A DNA stretch of 55,774 nt, from assembly GCF_013404075.1 (NCBI RefSeq), contig NZ_JACBJQ010000038.1, positions 1-55,774 of the forward strand, read 5' to 3'. Shown piece after piece: positions 10,001 to 16,250 of the stretch. The notes under the pieces were generated by a model. The model was given only the letters and a program-made list of their open reading frames with translations, was not told where the DNA came from and did no database searches. This stretch comes from Mycolicibacterium vinylchloridicum. GTDB taxonomy: Bacteria > Actinomycetota > Actinomycetes > Mycobacteriales > Mycobacteriaceae. The position numbers were made by a program, and so were the translations under genes. Within the stretch, counting starts at the first letter, position 1. Each line of letters starts with the position of its first letter.

Positions 10001-10500
10001 CAGATCTCGTCGGCCTCGTCCTCGGCCAAGCCGTTCTCCAGCATCGCTTTACGCCAGATCGGCCGCTGCATGCGCGAACCCATCTGCACCACGAGTTCGG
10101 TCGTCGATGCGACGCCGAGAACCACGTCGACCCGGTCCAGATCGACTTCGCGGCCTTCACCCTGCACCTGATCGAGCAGCTGCCTGGCTGCGATCAAGGC
10201 GAGGATCTGCCCGGTATCCGTCGACGGTAAAGCGTTGGGCGGCAACCCGAATTGCACCGGATCGAAGTTCACCGGGTCGATGAAGCCGCCGCGCTTGCAA
10301 TACGTCTTGTCCGGCGCCTTGGGGTCGGCGTCGAAGTAGTCCTCGATCAGCCAGTGCGAGGGCGGTACCTCGCTGATGGCGTCACGGCCAGCGGTGATGG
10401 TGCGCCAGAAACCGGTGAGCCCCGACTCGCCCGGGTAGATCGCCGACATGGCGACCACCGCGATCGGAGTGGCAATGGGCTGGTGCGTGTTGTCAGTCAA
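4057..10500 (-). CDS. pfa2: PUFA synthase subunit, KS-MAT-ACPx3-KR-DH (Pfa2/PfaA-like)
   Basis: This 2147-residue iterative type I synthase has a ketosynthase at 1-465 (Cys211 in DAACASSL, then EAHGTATKAGD and IGHTKAAAG). A malonyl-CoA acyltransferase follows at about 570-880 (FPGQGSQ, Ser668 in GHSFGE), then an Ala/Pro-rich linker. Three tandem ACPs carry phosphopantetheine serines Ser1161, Ser1257 and Ser1350, each in GIDSIKQ. A ketoreductase follows (TGGARGV near 1612, Tyr1800 in SAYASAN). A C-terminal hotdog dehydratase-like domain has HQVRGKVVVP at 1905-1914, fitting HxxxGxxxxP. Together these domains extend, reduce and dehydrate a chain on the ACPs. Start: TTG 10500, eight bases after the Pfa1-like stop, with AAGG just upstream. 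PfaA of marine gammaproteobacteria is not known to end in this DH; myxobacterial Pfa2 does. The chain product cannot be read from sequence. Confidence 0.92.
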   Translation of the reverse strand: MTDNTHQPIATPIAVVAMSAIYPGESGLTGFWRTITAGRDAISEVPPSHWLIEDYFDADPKAPDKTYCKRGGFIDPVNFDPVQFGLPPNALPSTDTGQILALIAARQLLDQVQGEGREVDLDRVDVVLGVASTTELVVQMGSRMQRPIWRKAMLENGLAEDEADEICQDIADHYVPWQESTFPGLLGNVIAGRVANRLNLGGANFVTDAACASSLSALQSALHRLYLHESDVVLTGGVDALNDVMMFMCFSKTPAFSATGDCRPFSAGADGTIIGEGVGMVALKRLADAERDGDQIHAVIRGLGSSSDGRASSVYAPRSEGQAKALRRAYERAGYDPSTVELVEAHGTATKAGDVAEFAGLKSVFTDSSARIAIGSVKSQIGHTKAAAGAAGLIKAVLALQHSTLPGTLKVDRPNPAMGIEDSPFYVNSQTRPWVRKSDQPRRASVSSFGFGGSNFHVTLEEYQGEHRAKRLRALPSELVVLSAQSEADLQNRAAEIVTAARSGESLARIAFEAAEEFDASQPARAGLVATDAESLAAVAGRLRSALADGKAAELKDANIAVGFGPAREGKTAFLFPGQGSQYVGMGSDLALSFPEALAVWDGLEGDLTDLPGVVFPEPVFDPAAVDAQKKELTAMANAQPAIAATSLAQLALLDVLGVSATAAAGHSFGEVTALAAAGVLPTESLVETARTRGTLMNEAGQGKDGAMLAVTATADDVRALLATQPESGSLVIANDNAPTQVVLAGYETDIEWAQTAAKAKGWTAVRLPVASAFHSEIVAASSAPLTAYLKTLKIGQPNFPVYANATAQVYSEDVAVQLGDQVRQVVRFREMIEAMARDGVTRFIEVGPSRVLTGLVGKILGDSAHFAVALDDPKADGLRGWHRGLAALAADGVALDLVALFDHYAEPVKFVPAPKHVVKVGGANLGKPYPPADGKVSITAKRTRTSVQSVPPVVTKAPAPAPAVQRMEAPVVHPPVAQAPAPIAQQQAPVAARQVEIQAEVIEAPLSGDVWSIIDSIQKETAEQHQRYMDVVTQSHQAFLDMSTQMMAQIVGEPATVTHSPRALTSIAPQSITVPIAAAPVVAPPVAAAPVAPAPIAAPAPAAVAAAAVVAPAPVVAAAPAAPSVAAGDVVLSIVSEKTGYPVDMLGLGMEMEAELGIDSIKQVEILAALQAKFPGAPEIPASELSGLRTLQDVVDTIADFAGPVSAPAAVAAPVAAGPSVAAGDVVLSIVSEKTGYPVDMLGLGMEMEAELGIDSIKQVEILAALQAKFPGAPEIPASELANLRTLQDVVDTVSGFAAPAAPAAVATSAAPGLPAGDVVLSIVSEKTGYPVDMLGLGMEMEAELGIDSIKQVEILAALQAKFPGAPEIPASELANLRTLQDVVDTVSGFAAGGTTAQAATVQHAAPVPSATVGLSCTEAELRAAPPSGLAMAGLRDGIFITREDPDFADALVGALNARGLQAQAVDEAPAQAGAVISLAALAPARTPDDCVAMHVRAFHAARSVAKSTAPTRLFVTVQSTGARFVAADVPVGVASLVKTAGWEWPNASVRAVDMETLDAERLAAELLEGGSGIEVALRADGTRLVAVDDIESSVGEGETISVSSGGVVIVTGGARGVTAESALALARQHGLRLALLGRTPLREVSADEPSGTTAAEIATALAASARARGEQLSLPQARAQAESLLAEREVRATLSTAEKQGTPARYFAASITDETALRGVLDEVRQNFGPIVGVVHGAGVLADKRLEDLDDDAFVKVFTTKLVGAEALLDATSTDELRFISLFSSIAARAGNPGQSAYASANAALEAIAARESARRNGECVVRAFGWGPWDGGMVDATLKSRFLAGGVGVIPIAEGAQFFAEHALCRSSATAVVVAAPAEPRLRATRLDWEVSAENLPVLTDHQVRGKVVVPVVIALDAMLRAARGLVADACPVVRDFQVLSGVTFAEGERPSLTIDFEPADSSSYTVSIVDGDGRARYRATVDTAAVAAPELSVPQVSGSAWPLSVGDAYAGPLFHGPQFEVISQLDTFGSAGGAATLKSLGELGWPQDGWAIDAASIDGGLQLGIVWASAQGRPLVLPIRIARVVQHRAFGDGSIGRCRLAAHPVNDKRVDFDIAYETADGALVATLEGVEFYAAGSAADTSA
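6326..7121 (-). repeat. Three nucleotide-identical ACP-coding repeats
   Basis: The ACP copies at 6326-6554 and 6605-6833 are identical base for base over about 229 nt, with a period of 279 bp (93 codons). The third copy (6953-7121) is identical to both over about 169 nt, with a period of 288 bp. Divergence begins abruptly in the Ala/Pro linker codons between copies. Identity at silent positions means recent duplication or ongoing gene conversion, not only protein-level selection. Confidence 0.95.
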
Positions 10501-10508
10501 GGTAACCC

Positions 10509-12119
10509 TTATCCGAGTGGACGTGGACGGAAATCAAAGGCGGAAGGCGGCATCGCGACGCCCGAAGCGCGAAGCTGCCCGGCTCGAGTCACGGTCGCAG
10601 CGCCCTCGAGGAGATTGAGCGCGATCTGCCGAACCGTACGTGCCTCCACGGGTTCGAGGAAGCTTCCCCGTACCCATTGGTTGAAGGCGCCCATCGCCGG
10701 GCCACACCAGATCTGGTAGTCAGCGCGGCGCTCGATGTTGCCGTCGCGCGCCCACTGCGAACCTGTGAACAGGTACCAGCGGAATACCAGGGCCATGCGA
10801 TGTCTGGGGTCCGCCGCGGCGCGTTCCACCTGCCGTGGATCGCTCTTGGCGAAGAATGCCTCGGTGTCCGCCCAGATGTCGGCGACACTGCGTCCGAGGA
10901 CTGTCTTTTCGAGATTCGCCAACTCCTCGGCCGGCGCCTCTTCCAGCGAGGAGTAGCGGCGATAGAAGTCGGCCAGTCGGTGCCCGCGTTGCGCGAACAT
11001 GGTGCCCCGCTTGAGGACCTGCACGGTCACGCCCATCTCGAACATGTCGGCGGCAGGTGCCATCGCCACGTCGGTGGATTCGGCCAGCCCCAACAGCGTT
11101 CGGGCATCCGGTGACAAGCCGCTCTCGACTGCCGACTGGTTGACCGAACCGGTCAATACATACGCTGCGCCCGCGGCGAACGCCGCCGCGACGGCGGCAG
11201 GTGTGCCCAGGCCGCCTGCCGCACCGACCCGGGGCAGGACCGAGTAGCCATAGGCGGCCGCGATCTCGTCACGCAGGCTGATCAACCGTGGCAGCAGCAC
11301 GGTCAATGCACGGTTATCGGTGTGCCCGCCCGAATCCGCTTCGGCGGTGATGTCTTCGGCGATCGGGATTCCGCTGGCCAGCGCAGCTTCCTCGGCGGTG
11401 AGCCTGCCCTCGGCGACCAGGGCGCTCAACATCGCTTCGGGAGCGGGCGAGAGGAACTGGCGGGCGACCTCATCGCGAGAGACCTTCGCGAAGATGTGCC
11501 CGGCCCGCACGATGTGTCCGGTCGCATCCCGTCGCAGACCCTTGGCGGCGTAGAGGACCACCGCAGGCGTCAGGCGCATGAACGCCGACGCGGAAACGTA
11601 ACGGACACCGAGACGGTGGAACAGGTCGACGGTCGCCAACTCGACGCCGTCGCTCTGGACGTTGTGAATCAGGTTGGCGCCCCAGCCGGCGGAGTCCCGT
11701 CCGAGCGAGGCCTGGATCTCCAACACGCCGGCTTCGACGGTCGCCAGGTCGAGCCCGGCGCTGCCGTAGAAACCCATCACGCCGGCGCGCACCGCTTCGA
11801 TGGTCATCTGCGGCGTCGCGATCCCTCGAGCCATCTCGCCGACGACATACGGGAATCGCACGCCATGCGTGGCGGCGAAACTGCGGTCGCCGAGCCACTC
11901 GGGGTAGATCGGCGGCAGGACGGCAAGCACTTCTTGACTCAAGAGCTCCGGCGTTAGTTGCCCGGCGCTGTCGAGAAGGACGGCGCGCGGCCCCTGCGCC
12001 GAATTCACGACGGCAACAGGCCTGCGGATTGCCGTCAGCGCCTCGCCGACGTCGGGTCGATCAAGCAGCGCTACAGAGGCGCCATTCGTCGGATGAGAGT
12101 TAGCCAAGGTGGCCTGCAT
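10509..12119 (-). CDS. pfa1: PUFA synthase enoyl reductase (PfaD/Pfa1-like)
   Basis: This 536-residue protein belongs to the FMN-dependent nitronate-monooxygenase-like TIM-barrel family and matches the stand-alone enoyl reductase of PUFA synthases. Visible marks are the glycine-rich flavin-phosphate loop GAAGGLGTPAAVAAAF, the segment YVLTGSVNQSAVESG, and the C-terminal signature FRWYLFTGSQWARDGN with YQIWCGPAMGAFNQW, which I associate with PfaD. It should reduce trans-2-enoyl-ACP to acyl-ACP in those cycles where no double bond is kept. It is the first gene of the operon: its stop is eight bases before the TTG of the KS-MAT-ACP-KR-DH gene. Start: ATG 12119, with only a weak Shine-Dalgarno sequence. 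Ordinary 2-nitropropane dioxygenases are shorter and lack the C-terminal block, so that alternative is unlikely. Confidence 0.92.
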   Translation of the reverse strand: MQATLANSHPTNGASVALLDRPDVGEALTAIRRPVAVVNSAQGPRAVLLDSAGQLTPELLSQEVLAVLPPIYPEWLGDRSFAATHGVRFPYVVGEMARGIATPQMTIEAVRAGVMGFYGSAGLDLATVEAGVLEIQASLGRDSAGWGANLIHNVQSDGVELATVDLFHRLGVRYVSASAFMRLTPAVVLYAAKGLRRDATGHIVRAGHIFAKVSRDEVARQFLSPAPEAMLSALVAEGRLTAEEAALASGIPIAEDITAEADSGGHTDNRALTVLLPRLISLRDEIAAAYGYSVLPRVGAAGGLGTPAAVAAAFAAGAAYVLTGSVNQSAVESGLSPDARTLLGLAESTDVAMAPAADMFEMGVTVQVLKRGTMFAQRGHRLADFYRRYSSLEEAPAEELANLEKTVLGRSVADIWADTEAFFAKSDPRQVERAAADPRHRMALVFRWYLFTGSQWARDGNIERRADYQIWCGPAMGAFNQWVRGSFLEPVEARTVRQIALNLLEGAATVTRAGQLRASGVAMPPSAFDFRPRPLG

Positions 12120-12457
12120 GAGGAGCGACTCTAGCTTTACGCGCGCGACAAATCCCGGTTTTAGAACACGTTCATGCGCCCGGCGGCCTACCCGGCGGTA
12201 ACTCTGTGAGGATCGTACGCTGGTGCCCGTCGCCGCCGTTGCCGAAATGACACTCGGAGGGTCGTTTTTCGGTCACTTCCACAACAGCCGTGATTGACGC
12301 TTCAGCAAATTTCCCGGCGGCCCATTTCGCCGGCGGAAGACCGGCATGCCCGAGCCGTTCAAAGGTCGGAACAAAGACCATAACCATGTTTACGGTGTGC
12401 GGTTGCCCCCGCTGGCGGGGCCGTGTCAGCCAGTTCGGAATCCGGCCAAACGCAGGG
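12120..12457. other. Intergenic region upstream of the pfa operon
   Basis: These 338 bases separate the enoyl reductase start from the hemophore-like gene. They hold no convincing gene: a 71-codon minus-strand frame at 12172-12387 has no family resemblance and no ribosome site. They should contain the pfa promoter and the end of the hemophore transcript. A short GC hairpin (CCCCG-CTGG-CGGGG, 12407-12420) lies 38-51 bases after the hemophore stop but has no U tract. Confidence 0.6.
12162..12175. promoter_or_regulatory. Candidate operator palindrome upstream of pfa1
   Basis: TAGAACACGTTCAT contains the inverted repeat GAAC-AC-GTTC and lies 43-56 bases before the pfa1 start codon, where a TetR-family repressor could block the promoter. 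It matches seven of the eight fixed positions of the KstR consensus TnnAACnnGTTnnA; the last base is T. No regulator gene is adjacent. Role inferred from position and symmetry only. Confidence 0.3.
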
Positions 12458-12817
12458 TCAGTAATTCATGCAGGTGTTGGCGACCTGCGTAATCTGTGGC
12501 CCGATCTGCGCATAGATCATCGCTTGCAACTGTGGGTTCACTGCTTGCTGCTGCGCCAACTGCCGCTGCCGTTGGTCCACCGGCATGGCCAGGAACTGCT
12601 GGATATTGGCTTGCATATCAGGGCGGCCATTGAGCTGCTGAGCCAGGGCCGGAGCCTCCGCGTTGAGAGCGGCCGTCACCTGTGGATAGCTACAGGTCGT
12701 GTTAGCCAGCGCTTCCGTGACGGGGTCGGCCGACGCGGACCCCGCCATCGCCAGAGACATCACCGCCGACAAGCCGGCGGTTGCGACAACAGTTCGTAAG
12801 CACCGTGCTGATTTCAT
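12458..12817 (-). CDS. Secreted hemophore-related protein
   Basis: The protein has 119 residues from ATG 12817, with AAAGGG about ten bases upstream; a start further upstream would put a non-signal extension before the leader. Residues 1-31 form a Sec signal peptide (basic MKSARCLR, hydrophobic core, cleavage near ASA/DP). The mature part is a small helical domain rich in Gln and Ala. It has one cysteine near each end (NTTCSYPQV and VANTCMNY), probably disulfide-bonded. This is the layout of the mycobacterial hemophore-related family that includes Rv0203, a heme carrier in the cell envelope. Heme binding is inferred from the family, because no specific heme ligand can be assigned here. It seems to be a single gene. 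Confidence 0.75.
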   Translation of the reverse strand: MKSARCLRTVVATAGLSAVMSLAMAGSASADPVTEALANTTCSYPQVTAALNAEAPALAQQLNGRPDMQANIQQFLAMPVDQRQRQLAQQQAVNPQLQAMIYAQIGPQITQVANTCMNY

Positions 12818-13041
12818 GGGCGGGCGCCCTTTCGTTTGCCAGAAACGCGTGTAGCCGTAGCGACGGCTAGTTAACCACAGCGACTCCACACGGTGGCCGA
12901 AACGCTTTCCTTATATATGTAATGCTCAGGTTCCACCACCCGATCAGCGCTCACCTGTGCCGTTGCCGTCGCCAATCTGAGGGCAACGGCGGAGCAACAT
13001 AAGTGCCGGACCACGTCGCGTTGCGGTGACTCGGCGACCCG

Positions 13042-13968
13042 CTACCGGGAGCCGGTCACCGGTCCTGTAGCTGGCCCCTGATCGTCGCGGTGTGAGCGCT
13101 GCAGCTCACGTTCGGCGTCCTCGAGCGCTTCCCGCGCCGCACGCAACCGCTGCAGCAGATCGTCGGTTTCGTGCCTCTGCCGATCGACGGCCCGGGCTTC
13201 CTCCATGGAGTTCAGCACGATACCGATGAAGAGGTTGAAGACCAGGAAGCTCAGCATGACGGTGTAGCTGATGAAGAACAGCACCGACCAGGGCGACACC
13301 TCTAAGCCCATGGCGACGTTGTCGGGCAGGTTTTCCAACGTCAGCATGATGTACATCGTCAGCATCGCCCGCCCGATGTTCCCGTAGTGCTCAGGGTCGT
13401 GAGCGGCGAACAGGACCCAGCCGAGCATCCCGTAGATGTAGATCAACAGCGCGGTCGCCGCCGCCAGCGAGGCCACCCCTGGGATGCTTCTGGCGATCGC
13501 ACCGATGACCACATGCAGGTCGGGCAGGAACCGGATGATGCGCACGATCCGCGCCAGCCGCACGAGCCGCAACAACATCGCGGTCGCCCGCAGGCCCGGG
13601 ATGAACGACACGGCGATCACGATGAAGTCGAAGACGTTCCAGTGGGTCTTCGCGAACTCGCGGACACTCCATCGGGCCGCGGTGAATCGAATCAGCAACT
13701 CGATTACATACACCGCGAGGATGACGTTGTAGGCCACATCGAAAACGCCGTGGTATCCGGCCGCGACGGAATCGAAGGTCTCCAGACCCAGCATTGTGGC
13801 GTTGATCACAATGACGATCACGATCGCGGTTTCGAAGACCGGATTGGCGATCAGCCGTCGGCAGCGTTCGACGACGAGGGGTACCGGTGGTGGCGTCGAC
13901 GGCTGCAGCTGAGGCCCCGGTGGCGTGGATTGCACGGTTAGTGCATAGCAAAGGTCGGCGAATTTCAC
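13042..13968 (-). CDS. BacNav-like voltage-gated ion channel
   Basis: This 308-residue protein has six membrane segments like NaChBac: S1 about 46-65, S2 75-96, S3 110-127, S4 126-150, S5 160-190 and S6 228-253. S4 has arginines at every third position (LLRLVRLARIVRIIRFL), a voltage sensor. The pore loop reads TLENLPD at 210-216, where NaChBac has TLESWAS. The glutamate that sets cation selectivity is therefore kept, but the following Ser-Trp is replaced by Asn-Leu. A charged helical tail (255-295) could form the tetramer coiled coil seen in this family. The start is GTG 13968, 68 bases from the divergent amine oxidase gene. It probably conducts sodium or another cation in the cytoplasmic membrane; the ion cannot be told from the filter. 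Confidence 0.82.
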   Translation of the reverse strand: MKFADLCYALTVQSTPPGPQLQPSTPPPVPLVVERCRRLIANPVFETAIVIVIVINATMLGLETFDSVAAGYHGVFDVAYNVILAVYVIELLIRFTAARWSVREFAKTHWNVFDFIVIAVSFIPGLRATAMLLRLVRLARIVRIIRFLPDLHVVIGAIARSIPGVASLAAATALLIYIYGMLGWVLFAAHDPEHYGNIGRAMLTMYIMLTLENLPDNVAMGLEVSPWSVLFFISYTVMLSFLVFNLFIGIVLNSMEEARAVDRQRHETDDLLQRLRAAREALEDAERELQRSHRDDQGPATGPVTGSR

Positions 13969-14036
13969 GTGGTGAACGGCGCGGACATCGCGCGAATTGG
14001 GCCTGATCGCCGCAGCGGCGGGATAGCTTTACCGCC

Positions 14037-15359
14037 ATGCGTGCGGTCGGGCGGCGCGGGTTCATGCTGGGTATCGGTGCGCTCGCGGCGGCGCCGCTGG
14101 TGCCGGGATGCAGCGGCGCGGATGAGAAGGTCAGCGATCACGTCGTCGTCGTCGGTGCCGGCTTCTCGGGATTGGCGGCGGCTCGCCGGCTGGCCGACGC
14201 GGGGGTGAAGGTCACCGTGCTCGAAGCCCGTGATCGCATCGGCGGACGAACCCTTACCGACACGTCGTTGGGTGTGCCGATCGATATCGGCGCGTCCTGG
14301 ATCCACGGCACCGAGAACAACCCGATCAGCACGCTCGCCCACGATGTCGGCGCGAAAACTGTCCCAACGGATTTCGAGGACTTCATCCTGGTCGGCCGCA
14401 ACGGGACCGTCGACCCGAAGGCAGCCGCAGCATCGGTCGACGAGTGGCACCGGATTGTGGCGAAGCTCGATGATCTCAGTGGCGACGCGCCCTCCGACGA
14501 GTCGGTCGGCGAAGGACTGGTCGGCGTCGCAGATATGAACGATCCGCTCGTCGCGTGGAACGTGACGTCCCGGATCGCCGGCGAGTACGCGGCCGACCCC
14601 GACCAGTTGTCGCTGCGCTGGCTGGGCAGCGAGGAACAGTTCCAGGGGCCTGACGTCATCCTCCCCGGCGGCTACATACAGCTGTCGCAGCACCTCGCGA
14701 AGGGACTCGACATCCGCCAACGCACCGAGGTGACGCGGATTGCACACGGCGGAACGCAGGTTCGCCTCGACACCTCGGCGGGGCCCATCACCGCCGACCG
14801 GGTCATCGTCACCGTCCCGCTGGGTGTGCTCAAGGCGGGTGCCATCGCATTCGACCCGCCGCTTCCGGAGGCCAAACGCAACGCCATCGAGCGCCTCGGG
14901 TTCGGGCTGCTGAACAAGGTTGTCGTCGCCTTCGACAAACCGTTCTGGCCGGAGACCACCCCGATGATCGGGCTGGTCGGCAGGAATCAGCCGGTCACCG
15001 ACCTGGTCAACGGTCTGGTATTCGCCGACAAGCCGATATTGGTCGGCCTGCGCGGCGGGGAGGCGGCGTGGTCGCGCGAATCGATGTCGGACGAGGATGC
15101 CGTCGACGAACTGATCACCGCCATTGCGGCTCCCAAACCGACCGGATCGATCGTGACACGTTGGGGCACAGATAAATACGCCCTCGGCTCGTACAGTTTC
15201 ATCGCCGTCGGCTCGAGCCCTGACGACATGCACGCGCTCGGCGAACCGGTCGGCGAGCGCCTCCTGTTCGCCGGCGAGGCGACCAATCCCGAGTGGTTCG
15301 GCACCGTCCACGGCGCCTACTTGAGCGGGCAGCGGGAAGCCGACCGGATCCTGGGCTAG
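14037..15359 (+). CDS. Exported flavin-containing amine oxidase, Tat/lipoprotein signal
   Basis: The 440-residue FAD enzyme belongs to the monoamine/polyamine oxidase family. Residues 2-25 combine a twin-arginine start (RR at 6-7, then GFMLG) with a lipobox ending at Cys25 (LVPGC). It is therefore probably folded in the cytoplasm, exported by Tat and anchored as a lipoprotein. The FAD Rossmann fold follows at about 36-72 (VVVVGAGFSGLAAARRL, LEARDRIGGRT), then GASWIHGTENNP. The C-terminal FAD-binding block has FAGEATNPEWFGTVHGAYLSG. The substrate (polyamine, aromatic amine or amino acid) cannot be told. It starts at ATG 14037 and faces away from the ion channel gene. Confidence 0.85.
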   Translation: MRAVGRRGFMLGIGALAAAPLVPGCSGADEKVSDHVVVVGAGFSGLAAARRLADAGVKVTVLEARDRIGGRTLTDTSLGVPIDIGASWIHGTENNPISTLAHDVGAKTVPTDFEDFILVGRNGTVDPKAAAASVDEWHRIVAKLDDLSGDAPSDESVGEGLVGVADMNDPLVAWNVTSRIAGEYAADPDQLSLRWLGSEEQFQGPDVILPGGYIQLSQHLAKGLDIRQRTEVTRIAHGGTQVRLDTSAGPITADRVIVTVPLGVLKAGAIAFDPPLPEAKRNAIERLGFGLLNKVVVAFDKPFWPETTPMIGLVGRNQPVTDLVNGLVFADKPILVGLRGGEAAWSRESMSDEDAVDELITAIAAPKPTGSIVTRWGTDKYALGSYSFIAVGSSPDDMHALGEPVGERLLFAGEATNPEWFGTVHGAYLSGQREADRILG

Positions 15360-15473
15360 TTCAATTCTCGGCGCGGGCTGCGAACAGCCTGCCGGTGTCC
15401 CAAACCGCTGGCACTACTCCCTCTGGTGGGCGCAACCTGGGGGTACACCAATTTCTCTCCGAAGGAGGCGGCG

Positions 15474-15704
15474 ATGTCAGCTACCACCGCCAACACCCCG
15501 ACTCGCTCGGAAGCGCAGGCCCTCTTGGCGATGCTCGAGCGGATGCGCGCGAAACTGGTCATGCAGCGGGCTGAGTTGGCCAGACAATTGCGCGACATGT
15601 CCAATCGCGTCGACGGGATCGACCGCCAGCTCGACGATCTGACGATCAGCGCGGAATGGCTGTCGGCGGTGGCTCATCACCCGAGCACACGGCAGCGCGC
15701 CTAA
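15474..15704 (+). CDS. Small predicted coiled-coil protein, unknown
   Basis: The protein is 76 residues long. I chose ATG 15474 rather than the upstream ATG at 15426 because a strong GAAGGAGG ribosome site sits just before it. Residues 12-58 look helical and charged, with Leu/Met heptads (LLAMLERMRAKLVMQRAELA) suggesting a coiled coil. There is no signal peptide, membrane segment or recognised domain. It stands alone between the amine oxidase and the Pro-Gly protein. Confidence 0.65.
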   Translation: MSATTANTPTRSEAQALLAMLERMRAKLVMQRAELARQLRDMSNRVDGIDRQLDDLTISAEWLSAVAHHPSTRQRA

Positions 15705-15764
15705 CTGCCTGACGGCGCCGTCGTTGTCCGATACGGTGAGATACCTATCGGCGGAAGAGGGCAC

Positions 15765-16058
15765 ATGCGGAATCGAATCGCGCGCATCGTCTCCTACGCC
15801 GTGCTGGTCGCCTCGGTTCCGGTGGCCGGAATCACCGGGGCACCAACAAGTTCAGCCGACGACGGCTGCGGGGCCGGGATGTACTTCAACTGGGAAACCA
15901 ATCAGTGCGAGTACTACGACGACGTGAACGTCTACATCAATCCGTGCTGTTACGTCGGCCCCGCCGGAGTGGGTCCGTTGGGGCCCGGCCCAGTCGGCCC
16001 CGGTCCAGTCGGTCCCGGTCCGATCGGCCCCGGTCCCCTTGGGCCGGGCCGGCGCTGA
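15765..16058 (+). CDS. Secreted protein with Cys-rich head and Pro-Gly repeat tail
   Basis: The protein has 97 residues from ATG 15765, preceded by GGAAGAGG. Residues 1-31 form a Sec signal peptide (MRNRIARIV, hydrophobic core, cleavage near SSA/DD). The short mature head has four cysteines (DDGCGAGM, NQCEYY, NPCCYV). It is followed by a tail of GPGPVGPGP-type repeats from about residue 63 to the end. The tail resembles a polyproline II or collagen-like stalk, though the strict Gly-X-Y triplet is not kept throughout. Similar small secreted proteins are common in mycobacteria, but I do not recognise a function. Confidence 0.7.
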   Translation: MRNRIARIVSYAVLVASVPVAGITGAPTSSADDGCGAGMYFNWETNQCEYYDDVNVYINPCCYVGPAGVGPLGPGPVGPGPVGPGPIGPGPLGPGRR

Positions 16059-16072
16059 CGGGCCTCGACACC

Positions 16073-16222
16073 GTGGCCGAACACGACGGCTCCCCCGAGT
16101 ACGACGGTCCCGACGAGCCGGCGAAAAAACCGGCGCCCCCGCGCACCACCGAGGACACCGTGTTCCCCGAGGCGTACCGAAAGTTCTGGCGCACCCTGCT
16201 TGGCGGATGGCGGCGTCACTGA
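16073..16222 (+). CDS. Possible small acidic/basic protein, unknown
   Basis: This 49-codon frame starts at GTG 16073, fifteen bases after the preceding stop. About five in six third positions are G or C, as in real genes here. The N-terminus is acidic and Pro-rich, and the C-terminus is basic and aromatic (FPEAYRKFWRTLLGGWRRH). There is no good ribosome site; coupling to the upstream gene is possible. It may also be a chance open frame. Confidence 0.35.
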   Translation: MAEHDGSPEYDGPDEPAKKPAPPRTTEDTVFPEAYRKFWRTLLGGWRRH

Positions 16223-16250
16223 CCCCCGAGATCAGCGCTGGTCACATACG

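Noticed and set aside
1..12119. Assignment of the operon to phleic acid / trehalose polyphleate synthesis
   Set aside because: That pathway uses a different single PKS with papA3, fadD23 and mmpL10. None of these is present here, and the domain order is that of PUFA synthases.
12172..12387. 71-codon minus-strand frame upstream of pfa1
   Set aside because: No recognisable domain and no start signal; it lies in the region where the pfa promoter and candidate operator should be.
13965..15311. 448-codon minus-strand frame
   Set aside because: Antisense to the amine oxidase, which has an intact FAD fold and leader.
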